Source of the DNA: Pseudorhodoplanes sp. | GTDB taxonomy: Bacteria > Pseudomonadota > Alphaproteobacteria > Rhizobiales > Xanthobacteraceae | Direction of reading: 5' to 3' | Length of the DNA stretch: 64,000 bases | Assembly (NCBI GenBank): GCA_019187085.1 | Contig: JABARS010000014.1 | Location: forward strand, 62,001 to 126,000 | Part shown: one piece after another, positions 53,448 to 63,205 of the stretch | How positions within the stretch are numbered: the stretch's first letter is position 1 | How the letters are laid out: every line of letters begins with the position of its first letter | The notes under the pieces: generated by a model | What the model saw: only the letters and a program-made list of their open reading frames with translations | The model's database searches: none | What the model was told of the DNA's origin: nothing | Translations under genes and position numbers: made by a program

Positions 53448-53471
53448 TACAATAGCGGAATTACAATAGCG
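53448..53471. repeat. two 10-bp direct repeats upstream of clpP
   Basis: TACAATAGCG occurs at 53448-53457 and 53462-53471, four bases apart, about 65-85 bp before the clpP start. Read on the minus strand each is CGCTATTGTA, containing a -10-like TATTGT. It could be a duplicated promoter element or a regulator site. Confidence 0.5.
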
Positions 53472-53533
53472 TCCCGCCGGCCGCCCGCTTGGCCGGGCAC
53501 GACCGTCGTCGTTGGCCCGAACGCAGGCGCCGA

Positions 53534-54892
53534 TCAGGCCGCCGGCGCGTCCTCGTCCACCTTGTAGAGGTCCTCGCGCGAGACCGGCTTCTCGGTCACC
53601 TTGGCCAGCGCAAGGATGAAATCCACGACCTTTTCCTCGAAAATCGGCGCCCGCAGCGAAGCCAGCGCATTCGGGTTGCTGCGGTAATAGTCCCACACCT
53701 GCTGCTCGCGACCCGGCATCTGGCGCGTCTGCTCGACGATGGCGCGGGTCACTTCCTCGTCGGTCACCTTGATGGCGTTCTTCTCGCCGATCTCGGCCAG
53801 AACAAGACCCAGCCGCACCCGACGATCGGCGATCTTACGATAATCCGCCTTGGCCTCTTCCTCGGTCGTCTTCTCGTCGGCGAAGGTGCGGTTCTCCGAC
53901 TTCATCTGCTCGAGCGTCGACTTCCACAGGCCCTCGAACTCCTGTTCGACGAGCGTCTGCGGCAGTTCGAAACGATGGCGCTCGTCGAGCGCGTCGAGCA
54001 GCGCGCGCTTGAGGCGCTGGCGCGAGACGCCGTCATATTCCCGCTTGATCTGCTCGCGCACCGCGTCCTTGAGCTTCTCCAGCGATTCCATACCGAGCGA
54101 CTTGGCGAATTCGTCGTCGGTCGTCACCTCGCGCGGCGCCTCGATCGACTTCGCGGTGACGTCGAATTCCGCGGCCTTTCCGGCCAGTTCGGCGTTCAGA
54201 TAGTTTTCCGGGAACGAGACCTTCAGCACCCGGCTTTCGCCGGCTGCGATCCCGATCAGCTGCTCCTCGAACCCGGGGATGAACGATCCCGAGCCGATCT
54301 GCACGGCAATGTCCTCGCCGCTGCCGCCTTCGAACGGGGTGCCGTCGATCTTGCCGACAAAGGAGATAGTGACGCGGTCGTCCTGCTCGGCTTTGGCGCC
54401 CTCGCCCTTGTCGCTGTAGGGGCGGTTCTGCTTGGCGATGCGTTCGAGCGCCTCGTCGATGTCCTTGTCGCCAATGTCGGTAACGAGCTTGGTCAGCTCG
54501 ATGGTGCGGAAATCCGCCAGCTCGATCGGCGCTAGGATTTCCATGGCCACCGTGTAGGCTAGGTCGCTCTTGCCGGAAATGAGATTCTCGACCTCCGCCT
54601 CGTCGGTCGGCAGGGTCACCTTCGGCTCCATGGCCAGACGAAGCTTGTTGTCGCCGACGATCTTCGAGTTGTTCTCGCGGATCGCCGCCTCGATCACCTC
54701 GGCCATCGCAGCACGCCCATAGACACGGCGGAGATGGGCCACCGGCACCTTGCCGGGGCGGAAGCCGTTGATGCGTACGCGATCCTTGAGTTCGTTCAGG
54801 CGCTCGCCCACCTTCGCGTCGAGTTCCTGCGCGGGCACGACGACCTTGTATTCGCGCCGCAATCCTTCCGAAGCCGTCTCGGTCACTTGCAT
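53534..54892 (-). CDS. tig: trigger factor
   Basis: Ribosome-bound chaperone and peptidyl-prolyl isomerase. It has 452 residues: the ribosome-binding domain with the signature region [20 protein letters not shown], the FKBP-type PPIase domain (about 160-240; [17 protein letters not shown]), and the helical C-terminal chaperone domain ending acidic. ATG start. Order tig-clpP-clpX-lon is the common bacterial block. Confidence 0.97.
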   Translation of the reverse strand: MQVTETASEGLRREYKVVVPAQELDAKVGERLNELKDRVRINGFRPGKVPVAHLRRVYGRAAMAEVIEAAIRENNSKIVGDNKLRLAMEPKVTLPTDEAEVENLISGKSDLAYTVAMEILAPIELADFRTIELTKLVTDIGDKDIDEALERIAKQNRPYSDKGEGAKAEQDDRVTISFVGKIDGTPFEGGSGEDIAVQIGSGSFIPGFEEQLIGIAAGESRVLKVSFPENYLNAELAGKAAEFDVTAKSIEAPREVTTDDEFAKSLGMESLEKLKDAVREQIKREYDGVSRQRLKRALLDALDERHRFELPQTLVEQEFEGLWKSTLEQMKSENRTFADEKTTEEEAKADYRKIADRRVRLGLVLAEIGEKNAIKVTDEEVTRAIVEQTRQMPGREQQVWDYYRSNPNALASLRAPIFEEKVVDFILALAKVTEKPVSREDLYKVDEDAPAA

Positions 54893-54974
54893 GACTTGTT
54901 CAATCCTTGGTCGCCGCCTGATCGGCGCTGGTCCGTTGCGGTGAATGAGGGCCGCTCGTGCGGCATGTCCGGCA

Positions 54975-55059
<85 letters not shown>

Positions 55060-55250
55060 CGAACAGGCATCGCGCGGCACCGCCAATCGCCGAGCGGCGC
55101 GGCTTATAGCATGGGCCGTTCGGGCTGCACCATAAAATTTGGCAATGTCGTCCGGTTTGCACAAAATCAGCGGGGCTTTTCGGCCATTGCCCGGGTGCGA
55201 CATACGGCGCAGGCTTGGCGTGCCGAGAATCTCCCGCCGCACCCCCGCGT

Positions 55251-56645
55251 ATGATCTTCGATTCCGCTACCGTCACATCCGCATGGAGCCGCCGACGCTT
55301 CCTCGGCACCAGCGGCGCATTCATGGCGTCGCTCGTCCAGTTGCACGTGGGTCGTGCGCGTGCCCAAACCCAGCCGCCAGTGCTGCCGGGACCTGCTGAA
55401 TACTCCCGTGATGGCTTTGCCATGCTGCGAGCCCGCCCCGGTTACGCGCCGCTGCGCGGAGGCGAACAGACCGAAACCGCCATCTGGGGCTATGACGGCC
55501 GCGTCCCGGGCCCGCTCCTGCGTATTCGGCAGGGCGAGGAATTGCGGACGAGGCTCATCAACGAGCTGCCGCAACCAACCGTCATCCACTGGCACGGCAT
55601 CCGCCTGCCGAATGCCATGGACGGTGTGCCGCATTTGACGCAACCATTGATTGAGTCCGGCAAGAGCTTCGATTATCGCTTCATAGCTCCCGATGCCGGC
55701 ACCTTCTGGTATCACGCACACCATTACTCGTCCGAGCAGCTCGCGCACGGCCTCTACGGTCCGCTGATCGTGGACGAACGCACGCCGCCCGAAATCGACC
55801 AAGACATCCTGCTGGTGCTCGACGACTGGCGGCTCGACGCCAACGGCGCGATCCAGGAAGCGAGCCCGGGCGCAATGGATGGCCCCGCTCATCTGACCGC
55901 AAACAGCCGCCCACGTCTCGACATGCCGGTCGCCGTCAACGATCGCATTCGTCTGCGCCTGATCAATGCCGCGAGCGCGCGCATCATGCCGGTCCGGATC
56001 GCGGGCCACGTGCCCTATGTCGTGGCGATCGACGGCCAGCCGGCGGAACCCTTTCCGGCCGACGCGTCACGGGTGGTGCTTGCGCCCGGCAACCGCGCCG
56101 ATCTGTTCATCGATGCCACGAGCGAACCGGGCAGCGTCACCCCGATCGTGATCGAGGACTACGGACAGCGCGACGTCGAGATCGCCCGGCTGGTCTACGA
56201 CGCACAGGCGCGCCGGCGGGCGAACCCTTTGCCGGCGCCGCGGCCGCTGCCGGACAATCCGCTTCCTGCGCGCATGGCTTTCACCGACGCGCTGCGCGTC
56301 GAGATCCCGCTTGAAGGCGCCGCGACGAACGCGATGGTCATGCGCCGCGGCCCGGACGCCGCCGGACCGCCGCTGTTCCGCGTCAGGCGCGGCCGCACCG
56401 TGGTGATTGCGATGTCCAACCGCACGGTTTTTCTACACGCCATGCACTTGCACGGTCATCATTTCCGCCTGCTCGACAATCTCGACGACGGCTGGAAACC
56501 GTTCTGGCTCGATACCGTCCTCATCGCGCCGGAGCGGACGACCCGGATCGCCTTTGTCGCGGACAATCCGGGCAAGTGGATGATCGATTACCGCAGGCTC
56601 GGATATCAGGAGACCGGCATGGCGGCGTGGTTCGAGGTCGGCTAA
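55251..56645 (+). CDS. Tat-exported multicopper oxidase homologue lacking the type-1 copper motif
   Basis: Three-cupredoxin-domain protein of 464 residues with a twin-arginine signal (WSRRRFLGTSGAFMASLV). Copper motifs 1 and 2 are present: HWHG at residues 113-116 and WYHAHH at 154-158. Motif 3, HAMHLHGHHF (H396, H399, H401, H403), is also present. The usual last motif HCHxxxHxxxGM is replaced by DYRRLGYQETGM (residues 446-457): the three histidines and the type-1 cysteine are D446, R448, Y452 and Y447, while the methionine is kept. Without the cysteine, normal electron uptake is not possible, so a laccase-type activity is doubtful. The ATG at 55251 begins a plausible signal peptide; an earlier start at 55215 is possible. 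Substrate unknown. Confidence 0.88.
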   Translation: MIFDSATVTSAWSRRRFLGTSGAFMASLVQLHVGRARAQTQPPVLPGPAEYSRDGFAMLRARPGYAPLRGGEQTETAIWGYDGRVPGPLLRIRQGEELRTRLINELPQPTVIHWHGIRLPNAMDGVPHLTQPLIESGKSFDYRFIAPDAGTFWYHAHHYSSEQLAHGLYGPLIVDERTPPEIDQDILLVLDDWRLDANGAIQEASPGAMDGPAHLTANSRPRLDMPVAVNDRIRLRLINAASARIMPVRIAGHVPYVVAIDGQPAEPFPADASRVVLAPGNRADLFIDATSEPGSVTPIVIEDYGQRDVEIARLVYDAQARRRANPLPAPRPLPDNPLPARMAFTDALRVEIPLEGAATNAMVMRRGPDAAGPPLFRVRRGRTVVIAMSNRTVFLHAMHLHGHHFRLLDNLDDGWKPFWLDTVLIAPERTTRIAFVADNPGKWMIDYRRLGYQETGMAAWFEVG

Positions 56646-56740
56646 GCGGGATGAGTTTTCCTTGAATCGTCATCCCGCTTTAGCGCTTTGTTTGAGCATA
56701 ATCTTTTCCGAAAACCGCTTCGCACTTTTCGGGATCATGC
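56644..56740. repeat. composite intergenic repeat: 11-bp hairpin plus 45-bp palindrome, copy B
   Basis: An 11-bp perfect stem (AAGCGGGATGA at 56644-56654, TCATCCCGCTT at 56670-56680) is followed by the second copy of the 45-bp palindrome (56696-56740: GCATAATC ... CCGAAAACCG ... TTTTCGG GATCATGC). It fills the space between the convergent oxidase and NAD(P)HX-repair genes and could serve as their transcription terminator. Confidence 0.8.
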
Positions 56741-56763
56741 TTTAGCCGAAGATCGAGCGCGCT

Positions 56764-58284
56764 TTAATTGCGCGACGGATTTCTCGCAGTGTCGGCCATG
56801 GCAAAGAGGTCACGATAAATTCCCGGCAACGCGCCCGGCAGGTCCTCCGAGATCAGGCCCGGCCCGACAGCCTGGCCGGCTGCACCGTGAATCCAGACGC
56901 CGGCGCAGGCCGCCTCGAAGGCCGGCATTCCCTGCGCCCGCAGTCCGGCGATGATCCCGGCCAGCACATCGCCCGCGCCCGCCGTCGCAAGCCAGGCCGG
57001 AGCGTTCTCGTTGATCGCGGCGCGACCATCGGGGGCCGCGATGATCGTGTCAGGCCCCTTGCGCACGATGACGGCCGCTGCTTCATGTGAAGCTTCGCGC
57101 GTCTCCTCAAGTTTTTGTTTAACTGGAGATTTTTGCGATTTCTTACTGAAGATTCTGGCGAATTCGCCGTCATGCGGCGTCAGAATCGCAGCCGAATCAC
57201 GATGGGTCGCAAGCATTGTAAAGAGGTTTTTCGGCTCGTCCACAAAACTCGTCAGGGCGTCCGCATCGAGCACGGCCGCCCGCGGGCCGTCGAGCGCGGC
57301 GGCGACCTTGGCTCGCATGTCAGACCCCACGCCGCCGCCGGGGCCGATAACGACGGCATTTATGCGCGGATCGGCGAGCAGGCTGCGCAGCTCCGTGGCA
57401 TCGTCCGCCGCGCGCAGCATTAGCGAGGGGCTGGTGGACGCAGCAATCGCCAGCGCCTCCCGCGGACAGGCCATGGTGACAAGGCCCGCCCCCGCCCGCA
57501 ACGCCGCAAGCGCCGCGAGCCGGCCCGCACCGGAATGGGAGAGCGGTCCCACAACGGTGACGACATGACCGCGCCGGTATTTGTGGGCGTCCGCCGCCGG
57601 CACCGGGAAGGTCCCGATCCACAGCGCACACTCGTTGGCGAACGTGCGGGGGGCGATGTCGCCAAGCACATCGGCCGGAATGCCGATATCGGCAACGCTC
57701 ACCGACCCGCAATGCGCCCGGCCGGGCATCAGGACGTGCCCCCATTTGCGCCGGAAAAACGTGATCGTCCGCCGTGCCCGTACGGCAATTCCCATCACCT
57801 GCCCGATCGTGCCGTTGATCCCGCTCGGTAGATCGACAGAGAAGATCGGGATCCCGGTCGCATTCATGCGCTCGACCACCTGGCGCGCGCCTCCTTCCAG
57901 CGGACGGTCGAGGCCGGCTCCGAACAGGGCATCCACCAGGATCGCGTAGAGCTTAAAATCGTGATCAGCGGCCTGTGTCACCGGCCCGCGCCATTGGCCG
58001 GCCATGACGGCGCAATCTCCCTTGAGCGCGGACAGATCGCCCAGCGTCGCGACCGTTACGGAGTATCCGCGCTCCATCAGGATCCGGGCAGCGACGAAGC
58101 CGTCGCCACCATTGTTGCCGGGCCCGGCGACGATACAGACCGGTGCGCCTGATGGAACAGAAGCGGCGACCGCATCCGCGACCGCCCGCCCGGCGTTTTC
58201 CATCAGCCGCAGCGAGGGAATTCCGCGCGCAACCGCGAGCGCATCCGCACGCGACATTTCAGCCGTGGAGAGAAGCTCGATCAT
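56764..58284 (-). CDS. nnr: bifunctional NAD(P)HX epimerase / ADP-dependent NAD(P)HX dehydratase
   Basis: Repairs hydrated NADH and NADPH. It has 506 residues: N-terminal YjeF epimerase domain (about 1-215; CIVAGPGNNGGDGFVAARIL) and C-terminal ribokinase-like dehydratase domain (about 225-500; ATAGAGDVLAGIIAGLRAQG near the end). The ATG at 58284 begins MIELLSTAEMSRADALAV, typical of the family; an upstream extension of 22 codons is unlikely. It is divergent from glnB. Confidence 0.94.
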   Translation of the reverse strand: MIELLSTAEMSRADALAVARGIPSLRLMENAGRAVADAVAASVPSGAPVCIVAGPGNNGGDGFVAARILMERGYSVTVATLGDLSALKGDCAVMAGQWRGPVTQAADHDFKLYAILVDALFGAGLDRPLEGGARQVVERMNATGIPIFSVDLPSGINGTIGQVMGIAVRARRTITFFRRKWGHVLMPGRAHCGSVSVADIGIPADVLGDIAPRTFANECALWIGTFPVPAADAHKYRRGHVVTVVGPLSHSGAGRLAALAALRAGAGLVTMACPREALAIAASTSPSLMLRAADDATELRSLLADPRINAVVIGPGGGVGSDMRAKVAAALDGPRAAVLDADALTSFVDEPKNLFTMLATHRDSAAILTPHDGEFARIFSKKSQKSPVKQKLEETREASHEAAAVIVRKGPDTIIAAPDGRAAINENAPAWLATAGAGDVLAGIIAGLRAQGMPAFEAACAGVWIHGAAGQAVGPGLISEDLPGALPGIYRDLFAMADTARNPSRN

Positions 58285-58463
58285 TCCGGCCAACGCTAGA
58301 ACCGGGTTCCGCTCCAGACAAACATTGCCTGCTCGGGGCCATGCCTTCAAAATAGGCGAACTGATTATTTTCTACTCACATATGGAAGGAAAAATCGCCG
58401 CGAAAATGGGCGATAAGGTTCTAACATACTGAGGAATCTTTATTTTTCATCTGTCCATCGGTT

Positions 58464-58873
<410 letters not shown>

Positions 58874-58928
58874 TCGATGATCGTTGGGCTGACACACTCT
58901 ATCCCGTGAGAAAAAGGGAACGCGTTTT

Positions 58929-60338
58929 ATGACGACCGCCAAAGACGTAATGAAGATGATCAAGGACAACGACGTAAGGTACGTCGATTTCCGGTTCACC
59001 GATCCGCGCGGAAAGTGGCAACACGTCACGTTCGACATCACGATGATCGAAGACGAGACCTTCGCCGAGGGCGTCATGTTCGACGGCTCCTCGATCGCCG
59101 GCTGGAAGGCGATCAACGAGTCCGACATGTGCCTGATGCCGGATCCGGCAACCGCCTGCATCGATCCCTTCTTCGCCGAGACCACCCTCGTGCTCGTTTG
59201 CGACGTGCTCGAGCCGACCACCGGCGAGCCCTACAACCGCGATCCGCGCGGCATCGCCAAGAAGGCCGAAGCGATGGTCAAGTCGCTCGGCATCGGCGAC
59301 ACGGTCTATTTCGGTCCGGAAGCCGAATTCTTCGTGTTCGACGACGTGCGCTTCAAGGCCGATCCCTACAATACCGGCTTCCGTCTCGACTCCGTCGAGC
59401 TTCCGACCAATTCCGACACCGACTACGAAGCCGGCAATCTCGGCCACCGCATCGGCACCAAGAAGGGCTACTTCCCCGTGCCGCCGCAGGACTCCGCGCA
59501 GGACATGCGCGGCGAGATGCTCGCGGCGATGGCGAAAATGGGCGCCAAGGTGGAGAAGCACCACCACGAGGTCGCGTCCGCCCAGCACGAGCTCGGCCTG
59601 AAATTCTCGCCGATGACCTACATGGCCGACCAGATGCAGGTCTATAAATACTGCATCCATCAGGTCGCCAACATCTACGGCAAGACCGCGACCTTCATGC
59701 CGAAGCCGGTCTATGGCGACAACGGCTCGGGCATGCATTGCCACCAGTCGATCTGGAAGGACGGCAAGCCGGTTTTCGCCGGCAACAAGTATTCCGATCT
59801 TTCGGAAGTCTGCCTGTCCTATATCGCCGGCATCATCAAGCACGCCAAGGCCATCAACGCCTTCACCAACCCGACGACCAATTCCTACAAGCGTCTGGTT
59901 CCCGGCTACGAGGCACCGGTGCTGCTCGCCTATTCGGCGCGCAACCGTTCCGCTTCCTGCCGCATCCCCTACACGTCGTCGCCGAAGGCCAAGCGCGTCG
60001 AGGTGCGTTTCCCCGATCCGCTTGCCAATCCGTATCTCGGTTTCGCCGCGATGCTGATGGCCGGTCTCGACGGCGTCAAGAACAAGCTCAATCCGGGCGA
60101 CCCGATGGACAAGGATCTGTACGATCTGCCCCCGCAGGAACTCAAGCAGATCCCGACCGTTTGCGGCAGCCTGCGCGAAGCGCTCGAAAGCCTCGACAAG
60201 GACCGCGACTTCCTCAAGGCGGGCGGCGTTTTCGATGACGACTTCATCGACAGCTATATCGAACTGAAGATGCAGGAAGTGATCCGTTTCGAGCACACCC
60301 CGCATCCGGTCGAGTTCGATATGTACTATTCGGCGTAG
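58929..60338 (+). CDS. glnA: glutamine synthetase type I
   Basis: Makes glutamine from glutamate, ammonia and ATP. It has 469 residues. Signatures: [37 protein letters not shown], and [20 protein letters not shown]. Tyr398 in [11 protein letters not shown] is the adenylylation site used by GlnE, so activity is expected to be turned off covalently. It is followed by a strong terminator. Confidence 0.98.
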   Translation: MTTAKDVMKMIKDNDVRYVDFRFTDPRGKWQHVTFDITMIEDETFAEGVMFDGSSIAGWKAINESDMCLMPDPATACIDPFFAETTLVLVCDVLEPTTGEPYNRDPRGIAKKAEAMVKSLGIGDTVYFGPEAEFFVFDDVRFKADPYNTGFRLDSVELPTNSDTDYEAGNLGHRIGTKKGYFPVPPQDSAQDMRGEMLAAMAKMGAKVEKHHHEVASAQHELGLKFSPMTYMADQMQVYKYCIHQVANIYGKTATFMPKPVYGDNGSGMHCHQSIWKDGKPVFAGNKYSDLSEVCLSYIAGIIKHAKAINAFTNPTTNSYKRLVPGYEAPVLLAYSARNRSASCRIPYTSSPKAKRVEVRFPDPLANPYLGFAAMLMAGLDGVKNKLNPGDPMDKDLYDLPPQELKQIPTVCGSLREALESLDKDRDFLKAGGVFDDDFIDSYIELKMQEVIRFEHTPHPVEFDMYYSA

Positions 60339-60374
60339 TCGACGTTCCTCCCGATCGCACAAGCGATAAACTTG

Positions 60375-60406
60375 AAGGGCGCTCTGCAGGGCGCCCTTTT
60401 TCTTTT
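60375..60406 (+). terminator. terminator of the glnB-glnA operon
   Basis: AAGGGCGC and GCGCCCTT form an 8-bp stem with an 8-base loop, followed by TTTCTTTT. Confidence 0.85.
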
Positions 60407-60432
60407 CGGCTCGCGACGCATCGCGCCTGCGT

Positions 60433-60657
60433 TCACAGGATCGCGAAGAAAACCAACCCGGCTGCGGCGAGGAGGAAGCCCGAGATCAAGGTCCAAGCCA
60501 GGACACGCTCCCGGACGGTCGGACCGTAGGCGCCCGCCGCGCGGCGCTCGCGAATGAGGTCGGCCTCGTACTCGGCGGAATTGGCGAATGCGCAGGCGAA
60601 CGCGGCACGGGCCCCCTGCACGCTCGGTTCGAGTGTCTCGGCATTGATCGCGGACAT
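60433..60657 (-). CDS. small single-helix membrane protein, unknown function
   Basis: A 74-residue reading frame with a soluble N-terminal half (ARAAFACAFANSAEYEADLI) and one C-terminal membrane helix (WTLISGFLLAAAGLVFFAIL, about residues 55-74). Composition and the hydrophobic tail favour a real protein; I recognise no family. GAGG lies ten bases before the ATG, inside a 14-bp unit that is perfectly duplicated at 60659-60686. It converges on glnA across the terminator. Confidence 0.6.
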   Translation of the reverse strand: MSAINAETLEPSVQGARAAFACAFANSAEYEADLIRERRAAGAYGPTVRERVLAWTLISGFLLAAAGLVFFAIL

Positions 60658-60658
60658 G

Positions 60659-60686
60659 GCGAACGAACCTCGGCGAACGAACCTCG
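60659..60686. repeat. perfect 14-bp tandem duplication at the ribosome-binding site
   Basis: GCGAACGAACCTCG occurs twice in tandem (60659-60672, 60673-60686), directly before the start of the 74-residue protein. On the minus strand each unit supplies a GAGG, so the ribosome-binding element is doubled. Confidence 0.85.
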
Positions 60687-60734
60687 TAGCGCTGCGAATG
60701 GTGCCCCCGAATGGTAAACGAAACGTTGCTGCGC

Positions 60735-61964
60735 TCAGCCCGCCGTCGCGCAGCGCGTCGGCCCCGCGGGCGCACGCGACGGCGCGGACGTCGCAACGAT
60801 GGTACCGAGCCCGCCCGGGATCGCGGCTTCCCCGACGATCCGGTTGCGCCCCTCCTGCTTGGCCCGATAGAGCGCGGCGTCGGCTCTGGCCCGCAGCTCG
60901 GTAAGGCTATAGAGGCCAGGCGGGCCGGAAAACGCGCCGATGCTGACGGTTGTTGCGACCGGACACCCGGCGACCTGAATGCTTGCCCGTTCGAACGCCG
61001 CGCGCACGCGCTCGGCAACCACCATTGCCGCCTCCAGTCCGCCGGCCAGGATTGCCGAGAACTCCTCCCCGCCGAGACGCGCCACGATGTCGTCCGCGCG
61101 CATGCTGCGGTTCATCGTCGTCGCGAAATCGCGCAGCATCGCATCGCCGGCATCGTGACCGTAGCGATCGTTGATCGATTTGAAATGGTCGAGATCGAAC
61201 ATCAGGACCGTCACCGGCTCCGCGCTGGCGATCTGCCTGATCATCAGCTTCTGCGCCGCCTCCTCGTAGCCGCGTCGGTTGAACAGGCCGGTCAACGGAT
61301 CGGTCATCGCCGCGGTCTTGTGGACGAGCACGCTTTGCTCTTTCGCCATCACGACCACGATAAAGGCCGTGCCGACGACGTAGAGAAGCGTCAGCAGCGC
61401 AAACAGCGCGAACGTCCCCTGATTGAGGCCGCGCAGGTCGCCCGGCATGAAATGCATGGTCGCGATCGGCGAAAGGAACAGCGTCCCGTGCAGGATGGCG
61501 AGGGCATAGGCGCGGCGCGATGCCCATTTGGGCTTGCGGCGTTCGCGCTTGAGCTCGATCGCCGTCAGCATTGCATAGGTTGCAATGATCAGCGAGCTGA
61601 CAACCACACGCAGGTCGTTATGCGTCTGCAGGTCGATCCAGGTCCCGAACAGGAGCCAGGCCAGCGCGCCGGCCGTCGCGACAAAGGGCAACGCCGGACG
61701 ACCGTGGAAATTGCGCGCGCCGGTCCAGATCATGCCGCAGCAGACAAACAGCAAAGCCGGCGCCACCACCTCGGAAACGCGTTCCGAGAGGAGCGGCCCG
61801 ATCAGCCATAGGGCAACGGCCGTTCCGCCGATGATATAGGCTGCGGCCCACCAGCCGAGTGCGCGCACGGTGCGGTCCTGCAGCCACAGCGCGAGCAGAA
61901 ACAATCCGAGCAAGGCGGTGACGCAGGTCGCGACGATGAACAGCGTCGTCACATCCAAAGGCAT
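60735..61964 (-). CDS. membrane-bound diguanylate cyclase
   Basis: Makes cyclic di-GMP from two GTP. It has about 409 residues: six predicted membrane helices in the N-terminal 215 residues (for example LFIVATCVTALLGLFLLALW), then a GGDEF domain with TDPLTGLFNRRGYEEAA, DLDHFKSINDRYGHDAGDAM and an intact active site GGEEF. The inhibitory I-site RADD stands just before it, so product feedback is expected. There is no EAL domain. The ATG at 61964 has GGAAGG four bases upstream; a GTG at 61976 is the alternative. Confidence 0.93.
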   Translation of the reverse strand: MPLDVTTLFIVATCVTALLGLFLLALWLQDRTVRALGWWAAAYIIGGTAVALWLIGPLLSERVSEVVAPALLFVCCGMIWTGARNFHGRPALPFVATAGALAWLLFGTWIDLQTHNDLRVVVSSLIIATYAMLTAIELKRERRKPKWASRRAYALAILHGTLFLSPIATMHFMPGDLRGLNQGTFALFALLTLLYVVGTAFIVVVMAKEQSVLVHKTAAMTDPLTGLFNRRGYEEAAQKLMIRQIASAEPVTVLMFDLDHFKSINDRYGHDAGDAMLRDFATTMNRSMRADDIVARLGGEEFSAILAGGLEAAMVVAERVRAAFERASIQVAGCPVATTVSIGAFSGPPGLYSLTELRARADAALYRAKQEGRNRIVGEAAIPGGLGTIVATSAPSRAPAGPTRCATAG

Positions 61965-62089
61965 TCTGCCTTCCACAGCCGCACCTCGCCCCGTCCATGT
62001 GGCGACTTCAAATAGCGGGTGGATGTTTGCGGAGCGTTGCGCGACGCGCGGCGATTTTCAGGAAAATCGCACACAAAAAAGCACCGAGT

Positions 62090-62123
62090 AAAAATAAAAA
62101 GGGACCCGATCGGGCCCCTTTTC
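62090..62123 (-). terminator. terminator after rplM-rpsI
   Basis: On the minus strand GGGGCCCGATCGGGTCCC forms a stem flanked by AAAA and followed by TTTTTATTTTT, 20 bp after the rpsI stop. Confidence 0.8.
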
Positions 62124-62142
62124 CTTGCCGATGGTAACCGGC

Positions 62143-62619
62143 TCAGCGCTTGGAGAACTGGAAGGAGCGACGCGCTTTCGCCTTGCCGTATTTCTTGCGT
62201 TCCACGACGCGCGGATCGCGCGTGAGGAAGCCGCCGCGCTTGAGCGGCGTCCGAAGGTCCGGCTCGAAATAGGTCAAGGCCTTCGAAATGCCGTGACGCA
62301 CCGCGCCCGCTTGCCCCGAAAGACCACCACCGGATACCGTGCAGATGATGTCATACTGGCCGTTGCGGTTGGCGGTGACGAGCGGCTGCTGGATCAGCAT
62401 GCGCAGCACCGGCCGCGCGAAGAACACTTCGACCGGCCGGGTGTTGACAGTGATCTTGCCGGAACCCGGACGGATCCATACGCGCGCCACCGCATTCTTG
62501 CGCTTGCCGGTGGCATAGGCGCGACCCTGCGCGTCGAGCTTCTGGACATGCTTGGGCTGCTCGGGCGCGCTCGCCTTGAGCGCGGACAGGCCTTCCATCG
62601 ATTGAACGGTTTCGACCAT
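62143..62619 (-). CDS. rpsI: 30S ribosomal protein S9
   Basis: Small-subunit protein whose C-terminal tail reaches the P-site tRNA. It has 158 residues: a 30-residue N-terminal extension, then [20 protein letters not shown], and the invariant basic end [10 protein letters not shown]. Its ATG overlaps the rplM stop by one base (TGATG). Confidence 0.97.
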   Translation of the reverse strand: MVETVQSMEGLSALKASAPEQPKHVQKLDAQGRAYATGKRKNAVARVWIRPGSGKITVNTRPVEVFFARPVLRMLIQQPLVTANRNGQYDIICTVSGGGLSGQAGAVRHGISKALTYFEPDLRTPLKRGGFLTRDPRVVERKKYGKAKARRSFQFSKR

Positions 62620-63080
62620 CAGGCGCTCCTGTTCTTGCGGTTCATGGCGCCGACATCGATCGTCTCGGGCTTCTGCGCCTCATGCAGATGCTCGGATCCC
62701 GGATAGACCCGCAGATTGGCGAGCTGGCGACGGCCCAGCGGGCCGCGCGGCAGCATGCGCTCGACCGCCTTCTCGACGATCCGCTCGGGGAAACGTCCCT
62801 CGAAGATCGCCTTCGCGGTGCGCTCCTTGATGCCGCCGATATAGCCGGTGTGATGATAATAGACTTTCTTCTCGCGCTTGCGCCCGGTGAAGACGACCTT
62901 CGCCGCGTTCACGATGATGACGTTGTCGCCGTCGTCGACATGCGGTGTGAAGGTCGGCTTGTGCTTGCCGCGCAGGCGCATGGCGACGATCGTGGCAAGA
63001 CGGCCGACGACCAGGCCCTTGGCATCGATCATCACCCATTTCTTCTCAATGTCGGCAGCCTTGGCCGAATAGGTGCTCAT
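62619..63080 (-). CDS. rplM: 50S ribosomal protein L13
   Basis: Large-subunit assembly protein, 153 residues. The signature is in [20 protein letters not shown], with [20 protein letters not shown] at the N-terminus. First gene of the rplM-rpsI operon. Confidence 0.97.
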   Translation of the reverse strand: MSTYSAKAADIEKKWVMIDAKGLVVGRLATIVAMRLRGKHKPTFTPHVDDGDNVIIVNAAKVVFTGRKREKKVYYHHTGYIGGIKERTAKAIFEGRFPERIVEKAVERMLPRGPLGRRQLANLRVYPGSEHLHEAQKPETIDVGAMNRKNRSA

Positions 63081-63110
63081 GGGATGTCCCGGAAAATTTG
63101 AGGTGGCGCG

Positions 63111-63139
63111 CTTCTACGCGAGCAGCGGCGGAGCGTCAA
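63111..63139 (-). promoter_or_regulatory. rplM-rpsI promoter
   Basis: TTGACG (63139-63134) and TAGAAG (63116-63111) on the minus strand are exactly 17 bp apart, about 30 bp before the rplM start. Confidence 0.72.
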
Positions 63140-63202
63140 CGCTCAAATTCTATAATTATCTATATAATTCAATGCGATATAAAAAAGGTGTTATATTACC
63201 TG
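63140..63202 (-). promoter_or_regulatory. AT-rich UP-element-like stretch upstream of the rplM promoter
   Basis: About 60 bp, strongly A/T-rich in a GC-rich genome, abuts the -35 of the rplM promoter. The position is that of an UP element for RNA polymerase alpha subunits; it also lies just behind the stop of the thioesterase gene, where an AGGT/ACCT stem with a T-run could be a weak terminator. Confidence 0.45.
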
Positions 63203-63205
63203 TCA

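Noticed and set aside
53385..53696. 104-codon N-terminal extension of clpP
   Set aside because: Not part of the ClpP family; it covers the promoter area with its direct repeats and part of the end of tig.
58899..60362. 487-codon minus-strand frame opposite glnA
   Set aside because: Almost exact mirror of glnA; an artefact of codon bias in a highly expressed gene.
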